From positions 2,560,001 to 2,624,000 of the forward strand of contig OX439038.1 of the NCBI GenBank assembly GCA_949317995.1: 64,000 nucleotides of DNA, given 5' to 3'. Below are positions 1 through 10,200 of the stretch, piece by piece. The number at the start of each line of letters is the position of its first letter. The first letter of the stretch is position 1. The notes under the pieces were generated by a model, which saw nothing but the letters and a program-made list of their open reading frames with translations, ran no database searches and was not told where the DNA came from. This DNA is from Acholoe squamosa (Eukaryota; Annelida; Polychaeta; Phyllodocida; Polynoidae). A program made the translations under genes and the position numbers.

Positions 1-980
1 TAAGGTGGCTGTAAGGGTCAGTACGTAAGGTGGCTGTAAGGGGCAGTATGTAAGGTGGCTGTAAGGGTCAGTACGTAAGATGCCTGTTAGGGTGAGTATG
101 TAAGGTGGATGTAAGGTCAGTACGTAAGGTGGCTGTAAGGGTCAGTATGTAAGATGCCTGTTAGGGTGAGTATGTAAGGTGGATGTAAGGGTCAGTACGT
201 AAGATGCCTGTTAGGGTGAGTATGTAAGGTGGATGTAAGGTTCAGTACGTAAGGTGGCTGTAAGGGTCAGTATGTAAGATGGCTGTAAGGGTGAGTATGT
301 AAGGTGGCTGTAAGGGTCAGTATGTAAGATGGCTGTAAGGGTGAGTATGTAAGGTGGCTGTAAGGGTGAGTATGTAAGGTGGCTGTAAGGGTGAGTATGT
401 AAGGTGGCTGTAAGGGTCAGTATGTAAGGTGGCTGTAAGGGTGAGTATGTAAGGTGGCTGTAAGGGTGAGTATGTAAGGTGGCTGTAAGGGTGAGTATGT
501 AAGGCGGCTGTAAGGGTGAGTACGTAAGATGGCTGTAAAGGTGAGTATATAAGGTGGCTGTAAGGGTCAGTACGTAAGGTGGCTGTAAAGGTGAGTATAT
601 AAGATGGCTGTAAGGGTGAGTATGTAAGGTGGCTGTGAGGGTCACTTCGTAAGGTGGCTGTGAGGGTCACTTCGTAAGGTGGCTGTAAGGGTCAGTACTT
701 AAGGAGGCTGTAAGGGTCAGTACTTAAGGAGGCTGTAAGGGTGAGTATGTAAGGTGGCTGTTAGGGTGAATTTTCAAGGTGGCTGTAAGGGTGAGTACGT
801 AAGATGGCTGTAAGGGTGAGTATGTAAGGTGGTTGTAAGGGTGAGTATGTAAGGTGGTTGTAAGGGTGAGTATGTAAGGTGGCTGTAAGGGTCAGTACGT
901 AAGGAGGCTGTAAGGGTGAGTATGTAAGGTGGCCGTTAGGGTGAATTTTCAAGGTGGCTGTAAGGGGCAGTACATAAGAT
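1..980. repeat. 25-bp minisatellite array
   Basis: A tandem array with a 25-bp period (unit near TAAGGTGGCTGTAAGGGTCA plus GTAYG) runs from the window edge to about 980, giving nearly 40 units with scattered substitutions. Unit starts at 1, 26 and 51 show the period. The long open frames across it on the minus strand only reflect a repeat without stops in some frames. The array continues beyond the left edge. Confidence 0.95.
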
Positions 981-984
981 GATT

Positions 985-1620
985 CCTGCCACAGGAAAGC
1001 TTACTCATGCAGCCTTTGACCTCTAACATTGACCTTAGACCCCTAAGCTATAGTCTCTCACTCTCTGAGGTATTCAAAGTACTGGTAGCCTCCCCTCTCT
1101 GACCTCTGTTACTTCCTATCTAAGTATCTTACTCCGCTCCCTCCCACTGGGGCTATGAGCGTATGACGTCCTAAAGCTACAAGTTCTGAAGGCACTTTTA
1201 TGGACATTATGAACTTTCTTCTCACCAACCATAGGGTCAATATAGGTGACATTTTAGAATATTAAAAGCAGACATAACAGTTTTGCCGGGGGTTTCTATG
1301 TATGGATATAGGAGCTTGTAGGTGCCTTCTGCCTTAAGGAATGTAAAAAGCCATGCAAAACTTCTGGTCAGTACCCATAAATCTACTGAAGGGATTGAGA
1401 TAGAATTGGTTGGGTGATTTATGGGTATGTGTCCTTTCCTGTGTGCCTGAGGCATTCCTTTTAGCTCGGTTTATTCTGGGTGCATCTGACAATGAACAAT
1501 AGGCCAAAGCTTTACACTGATATGAGATGTCTCTGTACATTTGCGTTCTCATTGATTTTCGTCTTTTGCCAGTCTCTTTTATTGTGTGCCTACCTCTTTT
1601 CTGTCGGTTGGCATGTCTCC
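985..1620. repeat. Dispersed repeat, copy 1
   Basis: This stretch shares many blocks, in the same order, with 48,390-49,470: a block near 1000-1050 (catgcagcc, then aacattgaccttag), a block near 1065-1170 (ctctctgaggtatt, cctctgtta, cccactggg), and a block near 1365-1480 (tctggtcagtac, actgaaggga, attctg, tgtgcctc). The second copy carries an extra stretch of about 305 bp. It looks like an old dispersed element; no coding frame is evident. Confidence 0.55.
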
Positions 1621-4600
1621 ATTAGCACACGGAGTATGTGAGAGTCGTTGGGATGGTTACTCCTGGGTGGTAGCTCTCCTTGTACACAGACTCGTTTTTA
1701 ACAATTCAACACCAAATGAACAAGAATACAAACAGAACAGCTACAACTACAAAACACGGTTTAATATTAGCAGAAATATTTCACTCACAGTTTCACCGAA
1801 AGATTTCTTACCTCACGTCAATGCCTTTGATAATGGGATTTTCATTGATAAAAACAAGCTTGAGTTCATTTCTAAAGTTCTCTACCCCTTCATTGTGGAG
1901 CCATTGCATGTTTGCTCACTATACATATAAGAAAAATACACCATAGACATAGAAAAATAAAACGTCCTGGAGGATGTGGGTGCTCTATGAGTAGAGGAAG
2001 GAGAAATGAGGCTATGGTGGTGGTAAGTAGTTTCACTAGTTCCTTATCGAGTGTGGTGCTGATTGCTGAAAGTAACCAAATCAAGAAAGAAGCCTGGACA
2101 AACCAGCTCCCTTAATTGTAATAAAATGTCTATGAATGCTCCACTAAATAATTTCACTTGTTCCTTTTAGCATTTTCAATCATTTGAATGTCAAATTCTA
2201 AAGGAGCCGGCATATCTAGGAATAAAGCTGGATAGCACCAGCTAAGGAATAAATCAACTCCTGATTGAAGCAGAGCTGGCTCTGACAGTCTGACTGTTTG
2301 ACAGTCTGGTTTCATCGAGAAGGTGGACAAGGGGGAAGGGAAATCGTTGACAATAAAGAAAACAACTTGAGTAATATCCATGCAATTTAAATGATATCTA
2401 CAGATTCTTTTTCTGTTTTGAGGGTGTCCTTCTTCTAGCCATATAGATATTGTATGCAGAACACATACCGTCTGAATAATCAGAGGTCTCTTCACATTCA
2501 AAATTATAGATGGAAATGGGTCACAAATGAATTTCTTCCTGGGAAAACAAGAAAACCAGCTTCAAAACATGAAGGAATTACCAGAGGTGCCAGCCTTTGA
2601 ATATACATGATTCGGATGCATGAAAAGAGATTCTTGAAATGCTAGTGCACACCATTGGCTAATGGTGATGTAGATTCGATTGGGTCAATTTCCTTTTTGA
2701 TTGTAGCAGTATCTCAGGACATAAGATTTGGGTCCTGTTATTATCAAAGTATGGTTACTTCCATTAAAACTAGATTGCAGTTGCCAACATCTGTGCAATG
2801 GTAAAATTTAAAGTTCCATTCAACTAAAACCTTTTTTGGGCCTGACAGGAAAAATCCCCATGTTAAGCACTGAATTACAGACCATGTGGAACTGTACGTG
2901 TCATTCTGCTGCCTCCAGACAGCAGAACCAGGAACTTATTCAGCTAACAAAAAAGCTGTTTCTACTACATTAGCCCTTGTTTGATTTGGATAATGAACTG
3001 AATTAGGAGATGCAGCCTAATGAATCTTTCCTCGTCCGTAAACTTGAGAACACTTGCTGCATTAATTAATACCTCGTTGTAGTGAGTGAGTTGGACAGTG
3101 GACAGCTAACACATCCCATTTGCCCAGAGCATTTGTTGAATGAAACAACAGAAATGTCATTCATGCACATTGATTTACCTTGTCTGCCCTGAGAGAATCT
3201 CAACATTGTCCTCATGAACAAGACAGTGATAGCATGCCTCAAGCCCAGAGGAAAATTAATTTTCCAATATCTAACTTTGATTGCTTTCCATATATAACCA
3301 TCGGACCACCAGTTGATAGGCCTGTCAGGTTAACTGTCGACATGAGACCAAATACTAGAGACAACAACACAAGGAACTAGAGTTTTAGAAGCTTTATTAT
3401 TTAGATGAACATCAACAGTGTTTGGTAATGATGATAAATAAACTCTTCGATGCTCTGTGACACTATATCCATGAACCTTATCTAGAGCTAGACAGTAGAT
3501 ATTAGATATAGATATATAGGGCAGAGGTGCAGGTGGTCCTAGCAGCTAAAACACACTCTCTAAACCAAGAAAACCAACATCCTATATATACAGGACAAAT
3601 TAATATGTGACTTTATTAACATCCTGATTGCAATTAGAAAAGGCGGCAGGTTACAGGGCAAGTAGTGACTGTTTTCCTTAGGTAGGTGCATAGAAATCTC
3701 TGGATGTCACTTGTTGACTGGACTTTCTTAAATAATATTCAAATCTTGACCTATGTGAACTAACAAATTGTAACGCAATGTAATTTGAAAAGTAGTTAGA
3801 TGCAGGTCCAAGGTTTCCCATTTCATCAAACATGCAGAAATACAATTCTTAGGAGGTTTGATGAACAAGATATATTGTGGTTTGCACTAAGACCTCTGTT
3901 AAATTTGTTTGCCTAAATTTAGCCCTGTTCTATCAATCTTCATGTATATATATATTTTTTTACCATGTGGAAAAGTAAATCAACAGAATCATGACTAAAT
4001 TTTTCACTGTGCGAGAACTTTTTCATTAAGGAGAGCCCCATCATCACAAGGACGAAGCACATAGGTTGGGATGGTGTGAAGAACTATTATACACCCTCAA
4101 GGGGACAAAGCTTTCCCACAGGTGCCTATTTCTTACCATGCTATGACTTGAGCTACATCTTTTCGAAAGTAAAAACCTTTGCTTATGACTGCTGAAAGAA
4201 ATCAAGAAAAAGGGAACATGTTTAGGAATGCAGTATTAGTTGAAGCCACTGTTCCATGCACAAGAATGTGTATAGGAATGGTTTACTTGTCAGCTCTTGA
4301 ATATCCTTGGTTATATCCAATGATACAATTCCCATCTCATGTCGGCATTTCTTCATGAAGATGACATCTTCAGTACCATTTTTCATATATTCTCTATAAC
4401 CAGTAAACATGTTTTTCACAGCCATGAACAAAGAAACTGAGCTTATTCTATGCAGCATCATTAATCAATGGTAAAATGAGGGTGACTTTAATTAATTTCA
4501 TACACGTCACAGATAATCATTAGTTTTGACAGAAATGAAAGTCTGTTCTAGTTTGGCATATTCTCAATAAACGGGACTGTAAGCATGCCTTTTGCTAAAT

Positions 4601-4690
4601 CAAATCAATGGATGAATGAACTGCTGGTTGCTGCCATTCAAGTTACATCTCTTTGCTTATCACGCCTGATACTTATGTAGTGGTTTTGGT
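1621..4690. other. Host intergenic DNA, nothing recognised
   Basis: AT-rich sequence with only short, unconvincing open frames. I see no splice-supported exon chain, RNA gene or clear repeat here, apart from short AT-rich stretches near 3945-3960. Confidence 0.5.
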
Positions 4691-4695
4691 TTGTT

Positions 4696-5094
4696 TTGGT
4701 TTGTACCATCCGGCCGATTATTGAACATTGCTCTTTTATAAGTACTAGTTGTAATGAGGAAGGTTTAAAGGCATTACAACGTTTACAGAATAGAGCTTTG
4801 AGAATTTGCCTTAGATGTAATATTGTTAAATATAGTGTTAATGAGTTACATGTCATCTGTAAAGTGGAAAAATTAGAACAAAGATTTGATATGTTACTTT
4901 TAAGTTTGGTGTATAAGAAATCCAAAGATCAGATAAATCATGGTCATGCATATAATACAAGATCGCAAAATAAGATATGTTTTAAATTGCCAAGAAGTAT
5001 ATCTCGCCATTACAAAAGATCGCCATGGTACAGGGGTGTAGTCCTCTGGGACCTACTATCTGAGGAGGTTCAGAGGGCTACCACAAAAGTTAAA
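4696..5094 (+). pseudogene. Non-LTR retrotransposon RT C-terminal relic, left half
   Basis: An open frame of about 130 codons resembles the tail of a LINE-type reverse transcriptase ORF: an RPIIEHCS-like strand, then LQRLQNRALRI, then a TRSQNK...YKRSPWYRGVVLWDLL segment typical of the thumb and extreme C terminus. The catalytic palm motif lies upstream and is absent, so this is a 5'-truncated copy. The Polinton begins at 5095 within this frame. The remaining codons and the stop are on the far side at 23,508-23,570, in the same phase. A related tail lies at about 26,600-26,860. The track start is a TTG, so no true initiation site is implied. Confidence 0.75.
5089..5094. repeat. Polinton target-site duplication, left
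   Basis: GTTAAA directly precedes the left terminal repeat and is matched exactly by GTTAAA at 23,502-23,507 just outside the right terminal repeat. Six base pairs is the size known for Polinton/Maverick integration. Confidence 0.95.
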
Positions 5095-5477
5095 AGTAGT
5101 ATATACATGCAAACTGAGCGCAATAGATTAGCTACTAACTAGGTCATGACCTACTGGTAGACCGGAAGTGACCTAGTTTCAGCCAATCAGAGGGCTGGAT
5201 TTGACAGGAAGTGACGTCATAAGGTCATGACCTAGTTTTTTCGACCAATCAGAGAGCTGGATTCCATTTGACCTAGTGACCTGACCTAGTTACATAAATT
5301 AAAAGAATTGTGCAATACCTAGAGCTGACCTACTTGCAAACCGGAAGTGACCTACTAACCTACTTGCAAAAACGTATGACCTACGTATGAGGGTGCATTG
5401 CGCAATGCTTGTAAGAATTTACACAATGTTCTGATGCAATACTTTTATGGATTTACGCAATACTTATGACTCATTTT
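5095..5477 (+). repeat. Polinton terminal inverted repeat, left
   Basis: It matches the reverse complement of about 23,108-23,501. The outer 300 bp are about 98% identical. The inner 80 bp are more divergent, and the right copy has an extra stretch of about 14 bp. It begins 5'-AG as expected for Polintons. It contains eleven AGGTCA/TGACCT half-sites plus ETS, CRE and CCAAT motifs, described separately. Confidence 0.95.
5141..5382. promoter_or_regulatory. Transcription-factor site cluster in left TIR
   Basis: Seen directly: the palindrome AGGTCATGACCT at 5141-5152 and 5222-5233; single TGACCT sites at 5169, 5269, 5277, 5282, 5326, 5348 and 5377; CCGGAAGTG (ETS core) at 5162-5170 and 5341-5349; TGACGTCA (CRE) at 5212-5219; and CCAATCAGAG boxes starting at 5183 and 5245. 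Nearly all are kept in the right TIR. AGGTCA is the nuclear-receptor half-site. The combination is what a host-driven viral enhancer or promoter would contain, though no binding can be shown here. Confidence 0.6.
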
Positions 5478-5521
5478 GTTATGTCTCTTCATTTTCATGC
5501 ATTAAAATAAAACACAACTCA

Positions 5522-5527
5522 TTTATT
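5522..5527 (-). terminator. Polyadenylation signal after Cys-rich gene
   Basis: TTTATT on the plus strand reads AATAAA on the minus strand, about 25 bp past the stop of the minus-strand gene ending at 5552. Confidence 0.5.
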
Positions 5528-5551
5528 TCACATAACAGATTATATTTTTTA

Positions 5552-6424
5552 TTAGACACAATATTTACAGATGAAGACAGATTTTCCATTTCCGGGGCGT
5601 GCACATATACTACAAAAACATTTGTTGTGTGTGAATTTACTTGCTTGATACCAGCTTTGGCCAGTGAGACTAGTTTTCCATGTGTTGTGGAAACAATAAC
5701 TGTTAAGTTTGGCTATGTTAGATATAGCATGCTCGAACAAAGCCTGGGCCAGGAAGTATGTTTGACTGTTTTTGGGTCCAGGTAAAAGACCAGATAAAAA
5801 ACCATCCTTAAAGTTTACCTCAAAGGAGAAATGATTTTTCACTCCAGGTATACTTAAGGCATGAAGTTCCAGTGAGACCTGCAGACATGTGAAACAAATA
5901 GTTTTAGCAATAGCAGATACTTCCAGTTTACAATTACACTGACAAAACACTCCTACTATGGGATTACATTCTAACTCTTGGAGAGCAAGAGCAAACTTTC
6001 TTACACTTCCTAAAGTGTACCTTGTGTAGTGTCTTGGGCAGCCAGGTTCAGTGTGCAATTGATATACTCCTATACACCAATCATGCATTATCAAGTTAAC
6101 TTTTTTCACTCGACAATAGTACATGCAGTTTCTGTAGGCGTCCCAAAAAGCTGAAGAGAAATATTTGTACATTTTAACACTAGTTATACAGTGGTCAACA
6201 GTGTCTGGTTCAGCTCCTCTAAAATAACCAATGTTTTCTGCAGGTATTATTTCCCAAAAGAAATTCTCTGAACATCCACATGCTACAGAACTTATATCAT
6301 TGTCAGGTGTTATAGAAGAAGCTTGATTATATGAAGCAACACTTTGTAAAACTGGACGCATGTAATAGTCATAAGGTGGAGTTTCTGTGGTTTGCTCCAC
6401 AAGCATAGCTTCTAAACTTTCCAT
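5552..6424 (-). CDS. Cysteine-rich Polinton protein, function unknown
   Basis: This 290-residue protein starts at ATG 6424 and is the last minus-strand gene before the left TIR. I do not recognise a family. It is unusually rich in cysteine (19 residues). Several are paired: CGC near 48, CQCNC near 160-165, CFTC near 178, and a C-terminal cluster of C269, C271, C274, C286 and C289 that would fit a zinc-ribbon or treble-clef site (CxCx2C...Cx2C). No signal peptide or membrane helix is obvious. The 81-bp hairpin repeat array lies directly upstream in its probable promoter region, and an AATAAA lies just downstream. A nuclear zinc-binding accessory factor is one possibility; this is inference only. 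Confidence 0.75.
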   Translation of the reverse strand: MESLEAMLVEQTTETPPYDYYMRPVLQSVASYNQASSITPDNDISSVACGCSENFFWEIIPAENIGYFRGAEPDTVDHCITSVKMYKYFSSAFWDAYRNCMYYCRVKKVNLIMHDWCIGVYQLHTEPGCPRHYTRYTLGSVRKFALALQELECNPIVGVFCQCNCKLEVSAIAKTICFTCLQVSLELHALSIPGVKNHFSFEVNFKDGFLSGLLPGPKNSQTYFLAQALFEHAISNIAKLNSYCFHNTWKTSLTGQSWYQASKFTHNKCFCSICARPGNGKSVFICKYCV

Positions 6425-6694
6425 GTTAAAATGGTTGCTTAAATCTAACCAGATACTAATAATCTGGTGAACGTGACGCTATGAGTTAAGAAATCTGGTA
6501 CCACTTTTTTTTCTGTTCCAACTTAATTTCTTCAGCGCCGGATTTTTTATTTTTTGTCGTGAACATGTACAGCGTTCACTTTTGTGAAAAGTTTTTTTTA
6601 TTTTTTGGGTGATACAGTTCACTTTTCTTACTTTTTTATTAGTTTTTTTTTCATGATACAGTACACATTTTTTTTACCTTTGTTTTTTATTTGA

Positions 6695-7185
6695 AAAATG
6701 TTCATTTGAACAAAAAATATTTTCCAGTTTAACACTGTTTTCTATGGAAAAAAATGTTCATTTGAACAAATGTTCGTTTGAACAATTGTTCAAATGAACA
6801 TTTTTCAGTTTAACACTGTTTTCTATGGAAAAAAATGTTCATTTGAACAAATGTTCGTTTGAACAATTGTTTAAATGAACATTTTCCATTTTAACACTGT
6901 TTTCTATGGGAAAAAATGTTCATTTGAAGAAATGTTCGTTTGAACAATTGTTCAAATGAACATTTTCCAGTTTAACACTGTTTTCTATGGGGAAAAATGT
7001 TCATTTGAACAAATGTTCGTTTGAACAATTGTTCAAATGAACATTTTCCATTTTAACACTGTTTTCTACGGGGAAAAATGTTCATTTGAACAAATGTTCA
7101 TTTGAACAATTTTTCAAATGAACATTTTCCATTTTAACACTGTTTTCTATGAAGGAAATTTGTTCATTTGAACAATTTGTTTAAA
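6695..7185. repeat. 81-bp tandem hairpin repeats
   Basis: The anchor CAKTTTAACACTG occurs at 6725, 6806, 6887, 6968, 7049 and 7130, an exact 81-bp spacing. Most units contain an imperfect-to-perfect 15-bp inverted repeat (TGTTCATTTGAACAA and its complement) around a second short palindrome GTTCGTTTGAAC, so each can form a hairpin or cruciform. The array sits between the 3' end of polB and the 5' end of the Cys-rich gene. An enhancer, an origin-like element or a transcription boundary are all possible. Confidence 0.9.
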
Positions 7186-7245
7186 AATTTTTTTCTTTCA
7201 ACGAAATGTACAACTGGAAGTGAAACTAGAAAAAGAAACCATTTT

Positions 7246-10200
7246 TTATATAGAAAGGGGTAGGGTGCTTACACCGTCTTCACATACTTGTCTCTTTATG
7301 TACTGATAGGTTAGACCTTGTTTCCTTTGAGAGTAAGTCGTAACGCTGTGGTTAACTACTTTAAATCCTTTGTTGACTACCGTGACAACATTTTCACTGT
7401 CCAGTACTTCTTTGTACTTGTCAGTGGTCAGGGGGTTTTGTTTTTGAATTACACCTTTGCAACTCATTTTAACGGGCACATTTACTCCTGTGCCTATGTA
7501 ACATTTGGAGTTCAAGGCAGTCATTTCATCACCTTCCCACTCCACTTTGAATAACCCGGGGGTTCTCTTGTCAAACGCCAGACGGCTCTTACAGCATGGT
7601 TGAGGCAGCCACAGCTCACCCAAAACTTTGGTCTGAACATAGGTCTCTCTGTGGTGACTGTTGTCACATGATTCAGAGGGCAACCATTTGTGACGTTCTC
7701 TGAAGAAAGCTTCACGTTTTTCAGGAATAATTACGTCTTCTATTTTCTCTGCACTTAAAGCAAAGTAAAAACTGTCAGTGTCCATTTCACACATTTCAAA
7801 ATCTTTCTCGTCTATGTATTCAAGGAGAAAGTCGTAATAGAAAGCCAACATTTTAAGTTTGGCATATTGGTATACCATGAACCCTATTTGAACTGGGAGG
7901 TCGTAGGTGATGGAGGTGGGCAAACAGGACAGTTCTACCGTGTTGTCACTTATGTCTTGCACATCTTGCACTGACCAGTGCATGGCCAAACGTCTTGCCT
8001 TAGAGGGGTGAAGATACTTTGTTTGAACAAAGTTTTGTTTGTTGCATATGGTTTTTCCGTATGAACCATTTCCCAAAAGTTTGTACAGATCTGACAAAAT
8101 CTTACAGTCTATATTTTCGTCTCCCTTCCTCCTAGCTTTGGTTACTTCGTCCATGAAGGGTAAAAAAGTCTGTTCTGGTGTGTATTCTACGAGAAGGTGT
8201 ACTGTCGTAACTACCAAACCTTTCTCCAGGTACCACTTCAAGAGAGGAGTTCCCAACAAAATTCCCTCTGCGTGGTAGCTGCCTATAAGTTGGCGTTGCG
8301 GTTGTTTTAGCTTACCTGCTGCTTCCAGGTAACGTTTCATATGTTCACCTACGTCTTTTTTTCCTACTAAACAGTTTTTGAAAATAGGTGTCATTTCACT
8401 GAATTTTTCTTTCAAGGATTCAGGTGTTTCTATGTCTACCTGAATAAGTCCAAAAGTTGTTCCTTTAGAAACCCCTCTCAGTATTTCATCCTGACTTTTT
8501 CTGCCTTGGCACAACGGTCTTTTAATTTCCCATTCACTTTTTGTTTCTCTGCACAAGTTTTCAGTTTTTTCTTTCAACCACATACACTCATACTTTTCCT
8601 CTACTTGGTAACCTAACGACTGAAGATATAGGGTAGTCAAAATGGTATTTTGGTTTTTTTCTTCTAACCATGCCTTTCCATTGGGGTCTCTCAAAACTGA
8701 TTTAGTGAGGTGACATATGTGACCATGCCAGTAGCACCCGTGAAACTGGTATACTTTTTTTGAAGCTGGATTATAACCGTCCACTTTTATTTTCCTTGAA
8801 CCCAATACTACTTCCCCGTAGTTGTATTGGTGTAATATCTTGACTTTGTCTGTCACAGTTTTGTATCGCAACCATTCTGTGGCTGAGTAGCTAATTTGTT
8901 GACTGCAGACAGCTTGAAAATCGTTTTCTTTCCTGCGCACCACATAATAACCTGTGCAGTGCTCTTCACCCATGCACTTGAGGTACAAGCTGTTAGCATC
9001 TACCCCTACTATGTGTCTGCATACTTTGCTTTGTGACCCGTATTTTTTTTGTCTTATTCTTGTTTCTCCACTTTTGTGATGTCTGTGAAAAATAATAGAG
9101 GGACCCCCTACTAAGTTGCGTCTGAGCAAGGAGTGAACATCCTTTTCTTTCTCACCAAAAAGAATGTAAGGAGTGGCATTAGGTGCAGTGTTGTTGAAAA
9201 GAAACTTCAAGGTTAAACCTGGCAAAGTTAAACCGTCTTTGAACATGTCTACCCCACGATCTATAAAAAATTTTGTGTGCTCGTTTATGGCTAAAACAAA
9301 GGGTTTAACATCCAGGTTGTTGTAATATATCAAGTAGTCCTTCATAGTTTTCATTTTGTTTTCTGTCCAGACCTTTTTACATTCAAGATAATTTTCTTTG
9401 CTTATTCCACTACCCGACAAAGAACTGTAGAAGCAGTGGCGTGGAGGAAGAGCTTTGTTGTTCAGTTTTCTTATGTTGTCCATCCACTCGTAGGGAAAAA
9501 AACCTTTTTCAGCTTTCCCTTTTAGAAAGGCTTTCAGGTAGTTTGCGTAGGAATAACCTGGTGCCAAATAGTTAAACATGTCAAGGAAAAGAAGATGGTC
9601 TGTGTACACTGCTATGTACTTGTTGCATTTTTTTATGGTTTTCATTTCTGTTTTGTCTGTGTCTATAAAAAAAGAATGAAATTCCTTTTTTATTAAATTA
9701 ATGTCATACTTTCCAGAGTTGAAACCTAGAACAGGGACTCTTTCTATGTAGGTAAGAAGTTTTTCCTTCACTTCAAGAACATGGGAGATTTTTTTTTTGG
9801 GATTTTTTTTGTTCTTTGCTGGAAAAACTTTGCTAGCTTTATGTTCTAGTTCCTTTTGTTTTTCTTCTAGAGAGTCTAGTTCGTCTAAAACATCTCTAAA
9901 ATTCTCTTTCACCTGTTCTCCTATCAACTGCCCCAAGTTGTTTATGTGTTCCAACACATTTTTAACCAAAGGATCGTCGTCCCTGTTGGAATTTCTGACA
10001 AAACACACTGGTTCTGTATGACCAGGAAAATCAGAAGCTACACTGGCAGAAAGGGGTATGTGAGTTTTTTCTATCACAGTGTTAGCATTTTCTGGGGACG
10101 AATTTTCAGGTTGGACGAAATAGCTTTCAAAGTCAAAAACAATTTTATAGGGGTATATTTTTTTCTCAGGTGAACAAGCTATTCCCAGTTCCTCTAAAAC

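Noticed and set aside
211..952. Coding frames of 60-144 residues on the minus strand
   Set aside because: They simply translate the repeat unit over and over; no gene evidence.
1..980. CRISPR-like array
   Set aside because: Units are contiguous 25-bp repeats with no unique spacers; this is a minisatellite in eukaryotic DNA.
6695..7185. CRISPR or heat-shock/steroid response array
   Set aside because: No spacers. TTC/GAA spacing is four rather than two, and the GAACA..TGTTC spacing differs from the classical 3-bp steroid element.
9797..10173. Plus-strand ORFs inside polB
   Set aside because: Antisense shadows of the polymerase gene.
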